A stretch of DNA of 64,000 bases from Haberlea rhodopensis. Lineage: Eukaryota; Streptophyta; Magnoliopsida; Lamiales; Gesneriaceae. Numbering within the stretch: position 1 is the stretch's first letter; each line of letters begins with the position of its first letter. The notes under the pieces were generated by a model that saw nothing but the letters and a program-made list of their open reading frames with translations, made no database searches and was not told where the DNA came from. Positions 1 to 10,894 of this stretch are shown here, in pieces. The stretch spans positions 186,001 to 250,000 of the forward strand of contig CAJQUN010000051.1 of the NCBI GenBank assembly GCA_907163345.1, in the 5' to 3' direction. The translations under genes were made by a program, and so were the position numbers.

Positions 1-2879
1 CAACAGATCCATCCATCTTCTTTGTCTCATATTCAACTCTGCTTGAGTGAATAAAACTTTAAACTCTTATGATCTGTATATATGGTAAACGATGTACCAT
101 ATAAATAATGTCGCCATATCTTCAATGCAAAAACAATGGCAGCTAATTCCAGATCATGCACTGGATATCTCATTTCATGTGGCTTCAACTGTCGTGATGC
201 ATAAGCCACTACATGTTTGTCCTGCATCAATACACAACCCAAACCAAGTAAAGATGCATCAGTATATAATGCAAACCTGTCATGCTCCGATGGAATGATC
301 AAGACTGGAGCTGTAGTCAATCGATGTTTTAATGCCTGAAAACTACGCTCACAAGCCTCTGACCATCGAAATGATACTCCCTTCTGTGTCAAATGTGTCA
401 ATGGTTTGGCGATCGCTGAAAATCCTTCAACAAACCGTCTATAATATCCGGCCAAACCCAAGAAACTACGAATCTCTGGCACAGAAGTATGTGTTGACCA
501 ATTCAACACTGCTTCCACTTTCTTTGGATCATCTGATATACCTTCTTCTGATATTACATGCCCCAAAAAGCCGACACTAGTCAACCAAAACTCACACTTA
601 CTGAGTTTGGCATACAACTGATGTGTCCTCAACAATTGCAATACCATATGCAAATGTTCAACATGTTCTGCATTACTCTGTGAATAGACCAGTATATCAT
701 CGATAAAGACAATGACAAATCGATCAAGGTATTCCTGAAATACACGATTCATTAAACTCATAAAGACAGCGGGAGCATTTGTCACTCCAAATGGCATCAC
801 CAGAAACTCATAATGTCCATAACGAGTTCTGAATGCTGTCTTCTGTATATCTCCTTCCCTCACACGTATTTGATGATATCCTGACCTCAAATCAATCTTA
901 GAATAAATCCTTGATCCCTGCAACTGATCAAACAAATCATCAATACGAGGAAGAGGATATTTATTCTTTATTGTTACCTTGTTCAATTGTCGATAGTCAA
1001 TACACAGTCGCATTGTCCCATCCTTCTTCTTAACAAATAAAACCGGAGCACCCCAAGGCGATACACTAGGACGTATGTACCCCTTGTCCAATAAGTCTTG
1101 CAATTGAGTTTTCAATTCTTTCAATTCAGTTGGTGCCATCCGATAAAGAGCTCGTGAAATTGCAGAAGTACCAGATATCAAATCAATACCAAATTCCACT
1201 TCTCGACTCGGTGGAAATCCAGGTATCTCATCTGGAAACACATCCGCATATTCTGCAACCACTGGTATCTCCTCCACCTTCCTTTCTATTTTCTGTTCAG
1301 TTACATCAAGGGCATAAATCAAATAACCCGCATGTCCACGTTCTAACAAACGCGACATTCGGAGTGCTGATATCAAAGGAATCTTTGCCCTCGATCCCTG
1401 GCCATAGAAGTACCATTGATTTCCAGTATCAGACTGAAATCTCACTATTTTCTGAGAACAATCCACAACAGACTGATATTTACTCAACACATCGATTCCA
1501 AGGATGCAATCAAAATCTATCATATCTAACACAATCAAATCAGCTTGTAGTCCATACTCAGTCTCAAACTGAATATCACAATCAGACACACTCTGACAAG
1601 TAATCACAGTAGTTCCCATGGGTGTCGAGACATAAAGAGGCATCAACAGTGGAGACGAGCATATATGATACTGATCAATAAAGGCTTGTGCAATAAAAGA
1701 ATGTGTTGCACCAGTATCAATCAAAAGTAAAGCAGCATAAGTAAACAAAGTACACTTACCCGCTATTACAGTATCAGGAGCGGCCTCTGCTTCCTCCCTG
1801 TTCAGTGCATACACCTGAGCCTGAGGTGGTCCTGTCCTCTGTCCTCCACCAGACTGTGGTATACCCTGTGGTCTCTGTTGTACTGTATTTTCTGACATTG
1901 GTCCTCTCCTCTGTTGTCCACCCACTTGAGGACAATCACGGATCACATGTCCTGGTTTCCCACAAAGGAAACAAACCACTGTATCAAACGGTGGACAATT
2001 TCTTTGATAATGTGGCCCTCCACATTTAAAACATTGTAATCCTCGTCCACTACTACTACTACTGCCTTGGGACTGTCCCTTAGATTTTCGGTCATCCCCT
2101 TTTCGTGATCAAAAACGTTTCCCACTAAACCTAGATGAAGATGCACCACCTCGTGGTGATTTAAATGGTTCTCCTCTAGGTCTCATACTCTCAGATGTAG
2201 GTGGTTGGGCTTGTCCAACATCCTTGTATACTCCTACTGCAATCTCAGCCATCTCGGCTCTAGTCAACGCTTCTTCATATGATGTAGGGTTATTGGACAT
2301 GACCCTATCAAACAATTCAGGCCTCAAACCTTTCACAAATTGTCTGATCTTTGCCTTTATGTTTACAGCAATATGTGGCACATACCGGATCAAAGAAGAA
2401 TAGTGTACAGCATAGTCCGATACTGTCATTGCTCCCTGTCTCAAGTTTGTAAATTCATCCTCTTTCCTCTGCCTTGCAGCAACAGAGAAATAATGCTCCA
2501 AGAACTTCGTTCTAAACACATCCCAGGTAACTGTCTGCCCTTGAGCCCTCAACTCAAGCACTGTGGATTTCCACCACATCATAGCTTTCTAAGCTAACTG
2601 GAATTCAGCTAAACGTAACCAAGCTGTCTTGGCACACGGTGCTGATACAAATATCTGTTCCACACGTTCCAGCCACTCCTCTGACAGTTCCCCCGATTCA
2701 GTCCCCTCAAGCCTGGGTGGCTGATAACTCAGAAACTGCGTCAAAGTCAATTCTCCAGGCAACAGTACCTGTTCCACTGGTCCTTGTTCAATCGGTGGTG
2801 GTGGCACAGGCGCCATTCTTACACTAGCATTGCCACTCATGGCATCCCCAACATCCTCATGATACCCTCTGTCTGTCAT
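1..2879 (-). pseudogene. E1 gag-pol polyprotein, partial, lightly broken
   Basis: The frame starts at ATG 2879. In order it shows the retrotransposon gag domain (WWK motif near 2580), two zinc knuckles (CFKCGGPHYQRNC and CFLCGKPGHVIRDC, about 1945-2030), the aspartic protease motif LLIDTGATHSF (about 1700), RT with VLFVKKKDG, FIDDILVYS (about 690) and the LGLAGYYRRF region, and RNase H LYTDASLLG (about 230). One long frame carries gag through RNase H, as in Tekay-type elements, where the protease releases gag, RT/RNase H and integrase. Defects: TAG at 2589-2591, TGA at 2109-2111, and a one-base loss near 45-55 that ends the frame at 33. It is among the least damaged gypsy reading frames in the window. 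Confidence 0.9.
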
Positions 2880-3063
2880 AGCTGTAGATCAAGGGTTAAC
2901 AATAACATTCACAATTATATAACATGTTAGAATAACATCATAGTCCAAATCCTAACATGATAGTACCATTCTCAACATGTTTTCAAGTGTTTAGGTAACT
3001 CCCTAAAACACTTCCACTACCCATGTTCACCCCGTTCTCGAACCACTGCTCTGATACCACTAA
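2880..3063 (-). promoter_or_regulatory. E1 primer-binding site and gag leader
   Basis: The complement of TGGTATCAGAGC (initiator tRNA-Met PBS) is at 3048-3059, four bases inside the LTR end. The short leader to the gag ATG (2879) ends on the minus strand in GTTAACCC, a T-rich run and CTACAG, a branch-point and splice-acceptor-like string two bases before the ATG. No coding sequence is seen in it. Confidence 0.85.
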
Positions 3064-5050
3064 TGTGGGGTCCTCGTTACTTAATTCATTATGTATCATG
3101 TTAACATACACATGTGAGTCTGAATTAAGTAATAACATACACTGCTTAAGTGTATCTTACTAGATAAGTTGTTACAGTTGTACCAAACCACTAGTACAAA
3201 AACCAACTAAATTTTTCTACAAATACATTACATGTAAAATTAACAACCTAAGCCAGTACAACTCTTATGCAGTGGTTCACCTCGCAGCGGAATAAGACTC
3301 ACGATTCCCACGTTTATGAATTCCTACAGAAACATTCACACAACGTGAGTATAGATAACAACTATCTCAGTGTAATATCAAAACAATAACATCAATGATA
3401 AAGCACAATAAAATCATCTAATGTGAATGTTCTGTATCATGCATCAACAAATGCACTATGTCATGACATGTCTCAACAATCACCCTATTATCACGAGCCC
3501 CATATGATATGCCTATTCAGCTCAATATGTCAGTGGAACCACATCACATCTTCATATTAGCAGCACATATCATAGTAACATACTCATCTGTGATAATAGC
3601 CAGAGCATATACCCAAACCAGACGTATATCTCTCAAGCCAAAGCATATGTAGTATATCTATCGTGGCAACGATCCCAGCCAAAGCATATACCACACCAGG
3701 CATATCTATCAAGGCATTGATCTTACCAAAGCATATACACATATCTATCAAGGCATCCATCCCAATCATATGAAATCCATGTATGCACATGCATATGATA
3801 CTACCAATCATATGACATACCGATAACATAAATCATATGATAACAAAACCATAACATCATCATCGCATCATATCTATACTCCATACGTCAACACGTACCT
3901 GGTATACGACTACAAAAGCGATAAATCAGGCGTTGATGGCTAATTGCCTCTTTGTCCCGTCCCCTGTGATGGTGCTACAAACACATGAACAATATACCAT
4001 GTTATAAGAGGCTTCAAAAATAAATGTTACAAAAATTTAACATTTTCAACAATCTGCCATCACCGATCGATCGCCCCGGATTCTCGATCGATCGCCGAAC
4101 TGTTCACTCTTCACCGATCGATCGAACAAAATCACCGATCGATCACCACATGTACCGATCGATCGCCTCAAAATCACCGATCGATCGCCTCATGCTCAAA
4201 CCGCCTTAAAACTTTACTGTTCGCGGTGATCGATCGAGACCACATTGCCGATCGATCGGCACATAAACTTTACTGTTCGCGGCGATTGATCGAGACCACA
4301 TTGCCGATCGATCGGCACATGGCGATTTTGAGCTTATCTTCATGGTACTTCTTCTCCTACCCATAATTTCACATGTAACCATGATTCATGCACTCCCTAG
4401 TATCATATAAACATGTTTCTAACATCCTAGAATCCAATTCTTGGCAAAGAAACAAGTTATGATTCTAAGTATAAATAATTGATATTCCCCTTCACATACA
4501 TCAACACCAATTACATAAGTCAAGTGTAAAACCATGAAATCCTTACCAAGATATTAAGAAATCACTTCACACAACTTCCTAGCTCAATTCAAAAATGAAT
4601 TCCAAGCTCAAACTATCAAGAACTTGAAAGAGATGGAGAGGAGCTTGTGTAGGATTTTAGTAGGTGTAAAATGGTGTATTGTGAGTTTAAGCTCACTAAT
4701 CCCCTTCATATAGCCACTTGATATAATAACATGCCAACTAACATAAACATTTAAATCCAAACTCAAATTCACATGGTAATGCAACCTTAAATGAAAGACA
4801 AAGGCATATGAAATTCAAATCAAATGCATACTAGTCCATGTTGCTTGATATGCCACTACAATTCAAATCATTTCTTTGCACTACATCTTGTGCACCATGT
4901 TTCATTCTTTGACATAAATCATATAGTCATGTCATATATGTGAGTAGTAACCCTCGGTTCAACCCGAACCCGAGTCCACATCGTACCGTAATTATTCCAA
5001 ATTACGCCATAATCATATGACACGTATAAAAATAAATCGAGGCATTACAT
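3064..5050 (-). repeat. E1 5' LTR (1987 bp)
   Basis: Bounded by TGTAATGCC on the minus strand at 5050 and by the complement of GACCCCACA at 3064, next to the PBS. It holds ten CGATCGATCG-type palindromes (4064-4314), a GTACGT/ACGTAT inverted repeat (3883-3898) and hairpins with loop GGCA (3660-3673, 3708-3721). The family resemblance to the other LTRs lies mainly in these motifs; overall sequence is clearly diverged. The transcription start is unknown. Confidence 0.85.
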
Positions 5051-6746
5051 TACCTTTCACTTTTTACAATCCCCAATTACTTTCCCAACCCTAACCCTTA
5101 TCCCATTTTCGAGTTTGGCAAGAAGAGGAAGAAGAAATCTTTACAAAAGCTCCATTTGTGTGATTCTTGGTAAGATTTGAGATCTAGGAAGGGTATAGAT
5201 CCTTCCTTGTTGTTTTTGTAAGGATTGGTTTTTATTGGAGTTGATATTTGAGTTTTTTGAAACGGGTTTATTTTGGGTTGGTATTGTTTTTGGTTGGGTG
5301 TTGGATTTTTGGTAGTTTTAAGGTGTATGTTAAAGGATAATGGTGTTTTTATGTTTTTGGTTTGATGGTATTTGTGTTGGTGAGGATGGGGAAGAAAATA
5401 TGGTGCAAAAATGGTGTTTTTTTGAAGTGCAGGAAACGGCGATCGATCGCCCATTTTTGGCGATCAATCGCGCGCAGTCAGTACGCTCCAGAAGCGTTTG
5501 GCGATCGATCGCCACATTTGGGAGATCGATCGGCAAGGCTGGCGATCAATCGCGCCAAAAGTGGCGATCGATCGCCGAGTGCAGAAAAATTTGGTAACGG
5601 GCAGTGTGATCTCGCGATCGATCGGGACCTTGCGGCGATCAATCGCGAGACACAAAAAAATGTGTTTTTGATTATTTTGTGGATTGTTGGACTACTATTG
5701 GCTCCTAATATTGGTTTGTGTGAATGTGTAGAACCATCCCAGGTGGCCACATAGCCTAGGAGATAGAGTCCACAACACAACACATTTCGGTACAAAGGTA
5801 CGTAGTGAGACGTACGGGCATCGGACAGTAAAACGTATTATTACGCATTGAATTGGTTATGCACTATGGTTGCACACATGGAATTAATTATGCATTGAGG
5901 TTGCATGCATGGTCTTGGTTATGCATCATGGATTACATACATGATTGGTCATGCATTGTGGTTGCATGTGTATGTTGGATGCATTGGTGCATGTGATTGT
6001 GAGTCGAGATTATATTCCAGTGATGGAGAATACTTGCCGCCAGTGGCGTAGCGATGTGAATACTTGCCGCTGTCATACCGTAGCGATGAGAGAATATTTG
6101 CCGCTAATATGAAGCGAAGAACACGACCGCTGTCATATTTATAGCGAGGGATATTAGTGTCGCTGGTATTGTCTAAGCGATGGGTATTCCGCTGTCATGA
6201 TAACGCGAGGGGTATTTTGCCACTGATATAATAAGACTTGGAAATCGAACACGGTATACATGGAATGGATGCATGTCATGACATACATTATTGGTATTAT
6301 AATCCATTGATTATGATTGTGGTACAGGGACAACCAAAGGGAGCTTTTAAATGAAATAAATACAGGAAGTGATTCGTATTTACGGTTTATGCATTTAAAT
6401 TACAATCATATCATTGTGATTACGATTTATATCCATGCTCATGGTTTTGGGTTGTTCCTGTAGGTACTTTTGGGCGGAAGGGCTAAGGCGGATTGATGCA
6501 TTGAGCTTGTGAGGAGTGCTCTTGGTAGCAGGCATAATTCTTTTGTATAGTTTCTACTCTAGGAGTAGTGTAAAGCTATAGGACTCACATTCATTAGTTG
6601 GGAATGTAATTAATCCCTTTTGGAAACTTTATTTTGGCACTATAATCTTAACAGCTCAAGGCATCAACACGAACTTTATACTCTTTAGATGTATGTTAGC
6701 TCTATTTACGCCTTTAATCTGCACATAAGGATGTAGGGTCCTTAAA
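5051..6746 (+). repeat. E2 5' LTR, 5' end missing
   Basis: The start (CTTTTTACAATCCCC, CCAACCCTAACCC) matches the reverse complement of the E8 LTR around 58500-58560, which shows it begins roughly 360 bp inside an LTR. It contains eight CGATC(G/A)ATCG palindromes (5440-5645), GTACGT/ACGTAC (5798-5815), five AGCG...CGCT hairpins (6050-6193) spaced 30-33 bp, and the palindrome CTACTC-TAG-GAGTAG (6554-6568). It ends at GGTCCTTAAA, where other copies have GGTCCTTACA. Confidence 0.85.
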
Positions 6747-6960
6747 TTAGTGGTATCAGAGCAGTGGTTAGAGAACACGGGAACGAGTGAAGGGTAGCCT
6801 TAGCAAATGGTTGGCTAGGCGTTTATATTTGGGCATGTTTATGCATGTGGTGCATATTGATGTATAAATTGTTATACTAACATGCTTATTATCATTCATG
6901 TTATCTAACGGTATAACATATGTACTGTTTTGGATCTGTTGTTAACCCTTGTGTTACAGC
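6747..6960 (+). promoter_or_regulatory. E2 primer-binding site and gag leader
   Basis: PBS TGGTATCAGAGC is at 6751-6762. A conserved leader string GAAGGGTAGCCTTAGCAA follows, then GTTAACCC, a T-rich run and TTACAG, just before the gag ATG at 6961. The acceptor-like end is shared with E1, E3, E6 and E7. Confidence 0.85.
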
Positions 6961-9766
6961 ATGTCGGCTATGAACTTGGAAAACCTCAATGAAGAGGTAG
7001 GTGACGTAGGAAGTGTAAATGCTAGCATTGGTTAGACAAATCCTTTACCTCCACCTGCTGTGGGCGTGGATCCGGTAGCTCAGTTGTTATTGCCGGGGGA
7101 GCTTAGTCTGATTCAATTTCTGACTTTCCACCCTCCCATGTTTGAGGGGACAGAAACAGGGGAAGAAGCCGAAGAGTGGCTAGAAAGACTGGAACAGATA
7201 TTTGTGTCCGCGCCTTGTGCTAGGACGGCTTGGTTAAGGCTAGCAGAATTCCAATTAGCTAAGAAGTCTTCCATGTGGTGGAAGACAACGGTGATGGAGT
7301 TGAGGGCTCTGGGTATGGTGATTGACAGGACCTTATTCAAAACCCGGTTTCTGAACCGGTACTTCTCTGCTGCGGGTAGGCAAACAAAGGATGATGAATT
7401 CACAAACCTGAAGCAAGGAAGCATGACAGTCTCAGACTATGCCATGCATTATTCATCACTATTGAGGTATGTTCCTCACATCGCTACGAACGGGCATGCC
7501 AAGATGAGGCATTTCTTGAAAGGACTAAGGCCAGAACTATTTGATCGGGTTATCTCCAACAACCCCACTTCTTTTGATGATGCTCTCACTAGAGCGGAAC
7601 TGGCAGAGATCGGAGTCAGTGCTTACCCGGACGTTGCGCCCCCACAAGTCCCACCACCGAGGTCAATGTCTAATAATCTGAGACCACGAGGAGAATCATT
7701 TAAACCTCGTGGGGCTTCTTCTTCTTCTCGGTTTGGTGGGAGGCGAATGGATAACCGGAGGGGTAGTGCGCCTAGCAATAGAGGGCAGACTCAAGTGAGC
7801 AGGACTGGAGTAGTGAAGTGTCACTTTTGTGGAGGACCACATCACATGCGCGACTGTACGACTTGTTACAAATGTGGCAAGATGGGCCACATATCTCGGT
7901 TCTGTCAGAATGGTGATGGTCAGGTGGATCTCAGAGGAGGCAGAGGGAGATTTTCTAGTGGGACAGTGCAGCAGAGGCCACCGGTGGTGCCTCGACAGAT
8001 GGGAGGACAGGCGATGGGGCCACCTCAGGGACAGGTCCATGCACCGACCAGGGAGCAGGCCGATGCAGCTCCAGAGGAGGTGATAGCTGGTACGTGCCTT
8101 TTATTTACATATTCCGCCTTTATTTTGATAGACACAGGTGCTTCGTACTCCTTTGTGTCTGTGGACTATGTGGAGAGACATCATATGTGCACGTCTCCGT
8201 TACCCACGTCTCTATTGGTCCCGACACCCACCGGAAGAAATGTTGTTGCGGACCACTTTCTGATGGACTGCCTCATTTATTTTGAGGGCAATGAGATAAA
8301 GGCAGATTTGATTTTATTGGGTATGTCAGATTTCGATTGCATTGTGGGCATCGACATATTGAACCGATATCAGGCGGTGGTGGATTGTTGGCAGAGGACA
8401 GTTCGGTTCAGATCTGAGTTGGGGATTCAGTGGACTTTCTATGGCAACGTTTCTCGTGCAAAGATTCCGTTGATTTCGGCGGTCAAAATGTCCCAACTAT
8501 TGGAACGTGGACACACGGGCTATCTTATTTATGTCGTGGACACGATCGGGAAGAATAAAGAGTTGAGGGTTGAGGATGTACCAGTGGTAGCGGAATTTGC
8601 TGACGTGTTCCCGGAGGAGATTCCAGGATTCCCACCGGCTAGAGAAGTCCAGTTTGGGATTGAGTTCTTACCGGGGACATCCGCTATTTCTCGTGCCCCT
8701 TACAGGATGGCACCGACAGAGTTAAGGGAGTTGAAGGAGCAGCTACAAGAACTCCTTGACAAGGGTTATATATGCCCTAGTGTATCGCTTTGGGGCGCAC
8801 CGGTTCTCTTTGTGAAAAGAAGGGTGGTTCGATGCATCTGTGCATCGATTACCGGCAACTGAATAAGGCCATGGTAAAGAACAAGTATCCTCTCCCAAGG
8901 ATTGATGATTTATTTGATCAGTTGTAGTGTACTAGGTTGTATAGCAAGATTGACTTGAGATCAGGTTACCATCAAATACGGGTCAGGGAGGAGGATGTGC
9001 AGAAGACAGCATTTCGGACTCGGTATGGGCACTACGAGTTCCTAGTTATGCCGTTCGGTGTGACCAACGCCCTGGCTGTCTTTATGAGCTTGATGAACAG
9101 GGTATTCCAGCCATAAATTGATCAGTTCGTCATAGTGTTTATTGACGACATACTCATCTACTCCAGGAGTGAGGAAGAACACGTGAGACACTTGAGGACA
9201 GTGCTCCAGATCCTCAGAGATCATCAGTTATTTGCCAAGCTCAGCAAGTGTGGGTTTTGGTTGAGCAGTGTAGTGTTTCTGGGGCATGTTATATCTAGCA
9301 GTTGGATATCGGTGGATCCTAGTAAGATTTGAGGCTGTGATGGAGTGGGCTGCACCCACTTCTGTGCCCGAGATACGGAGTTTTCTTGGTTTGGCTGGTT
9401 ATTATCGACGCTTCGTCGAAGGATTTTCTAAGATTGCTAAACCATTGACTCAGTTGACTCAAAAGGGATACCTTTCTATTGGTCTGAGGCATGTGAGCAA
9501 AGTTTCCAAGAGCTGAAGCATCGATTGATGACGGCGCCTGTCGTGGTAATTCCCACGGAGAACAAGAGGTTTGTTCTGTACACTGATGCATCCCTACAGG
9601 GCTTGGGTTGTGTATTGATGCAAGATAAGCATGTGGTAGCTTATGCATCGAGGCAGTTGAAGCCGCATGAGGCTAGATACCAAGTCCATGACTTGGAGTT
9701 GGCGGCTATTATTTTTGCCCTGAAGATTTGGAGACATTATTTGTATGGTACGCCATTTACCATATA
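6961..9766 (+). pseudogene. E2 gag-protease-RT-RNase H, degenerate
   Basis: The ATG at 6961 (preferred over later codons because it aligns with other copies and follows the acceptor-like site) is followed by TAG at 7033-7035. The rest of gag and protease is open from about 7036 to 8862: WWK motif, knuckles CHFCGGPHHMRDC and CYKCGKMGHISRFC (about 7820-7910), protease ILIDTGASYSF (about 8127). RT then breaks: a one-base loss near 8815 in the KK(K)DG motif, TAG at 8925-8927, TAA at 9114-9116, and frame changes near 9326 and 9470. FIDDILIYS is still readable at about 9138 and RNase H LYTDASLQG at about 9578. E3 interrupts RNase H at 9766. It cannot make a working polyprotein. Confidence 0.9.
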
Positions 9767-10677
9767 TGTAATACCCCCGAAATGTAATATGATTATGTGC
9801 TTCGATGATAATTTATGATGTGTTTAAGGGTTGTGGTGCATTTAATTTTGGGGGATAATACTTACAATGTGATGATATGATGTAGGGGGCACGTTGGGTG
9901 TTTTAAAGGATGTATTAATTAAATGAAGTTAGAAAATATCGATTGAGGATATTTTAATACATCGTACTATATACCGGGACACAATTAAACACCACAAGGC
10001 ACCCCAACCATACCACCCCCCACTCGGCCACCTCACCCTTTCCCACTTGATTAACCCATACCCCCACTTGATCATGCCAATGCTCCCAATCACTTCTTGC
10101 AGCCAAAACATTCCCTTCTCCTTCTCTTTTTTCCCCCCATTTTCGTTCCAGCTTAGCAGCTGTAAGGCAAGGAAAAAGCTTGGTAAAAGTGTTCCAAAAA
10201 CCTTGCAAAAGAGGAGCAAAGGAGAGGGGTAAGTGGGTACTCTGTTTTTCTGGGTTTGTGTTTGAGTTTGGGTTTGGTGGGTTGTTTTTAACGCATGCTA
10301 AGTGTAGGCTTGGGTGAAACCTTGGTATGAATGCTTACATGGTAGTATTAAGTAACTACTAGCATGGTTGTTTGAGCATTTTATATGATTTATGTGATAG
10401 ATTTCTTGTTATGAAACTATATGCTCGAAAATCTGGAAAAATCAAGATAAGCATGCTCTGTTTCTGTTAAAGTTGGTTGAGGATGAAGATTATGATGATG
10501 TTATGATGCATGCTAGCTTAGGTTTTGTTAAAACTTTGATTTAAGTGCCTACATGGATATGTTATGAAGTTCTTTACATGTTTGTTTCAGCAAGAAAGAT
10601 GTGTTATGAAGTAGAAATGTTGGTGTAAAAAGAGGTGCTCAAAAATCTGGGGAAATCCCAATTTTTTTCAGAGCTCT

Positions 10678-10894
10678 CGATCGATCGAGATTTGGTCCCG
10701 ATCGATCGAGCAAGACAGAAGGTCTAAAGCATGTTTTGAAATTTTGGTGCCGATCGATCGAAGGATTTCTCGATCGATCGGTGAAGCTTCTCGATCGATC
10801 GGTAAAATGCTTCGATCGATCGAGCGAGGCAGAATACTAAGGCACTGTTTGTGCACAGTGTCTCGATCGATCGAGACCTTGGGCCGATCGATCG
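10678..10894 (+). repeat. Phased CGATCGATCG palindrome array, E3 5' LTR
   Basis: Eight perfect copies start at 10678, 10699, 10751, 10771, 10792, 10813, 10864 and 10885: spacings 21, 52, 20, 21, 21, 51, 21. Several are extended to symmetric 12-14 bp palindromes such as CTCGATCGATCGAG. The layout is 2+4+2. The matching array in the 3' LTR is at 17636-17852 with the same spacings and one mutated copy (CGAGCGATCG, 17709). Function unknown; a binding site for a dimeric factor is an inference. Confidence 0.9.

Larger units (their letters stand above)
1..5050 (-). mobile_element. E1: Ty3/gypsy chromovirus (Tekay-like), left part outside window
   Basis: Minus-strand LTR retrotransposon. In transcription order it shows a 5' LTR (5050 down to 3064), PBS, leader, gag, protease, RT and the first part of RNase H; the window edge removes the rest of RNase H, integrase, PPT and 3' LTR. 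The right end reads TGTAATGCC on the minus strand and is joined at 5050/5051 to the middle of an LTR of opposite orientation (E2), so E1 inserted into E2. The target duplication (candidate TTACC, 5051-5055) cannot be tested because the other end lies outside. Confidence 0.9.
5051..9766 (+). mobile_element. E2, left part: old Ty3/gypsy element
   Basis: Plus-strand chromovirus copy: a truncated 5' LTR (5051-6746), PBS, gag, protease, RT and the start of RNase H, interrupted at 9766 by E3 and resuming at 18892. The 5' part of its LTR was separated by E1 and lies outside the window. Many stops and frameshifts mark it as the oldest of the plus-strand copies; it carries two nested elements (E1, E3) and a third (E4) at its right end. 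Confidence 0.9.

Noticed and set aside
5340..5795. Several overlapping open frames on both strands rich in SIDR/DRSP repeats (also near 10700, 21100, 39600, 43650, 48600, 58000)
   Set aside because: They are translations of the CGATCGATCG palindrome arrays, open on both strands because of the repeat; no start context, homology or codon signal.
6751..6762. TGGTATCAGAGC strings as possible tRNA gene pieces
   Set aside because: Each stands 2-5 bases after an LTR end with no tRNA body around it; they are primer-binding sites.
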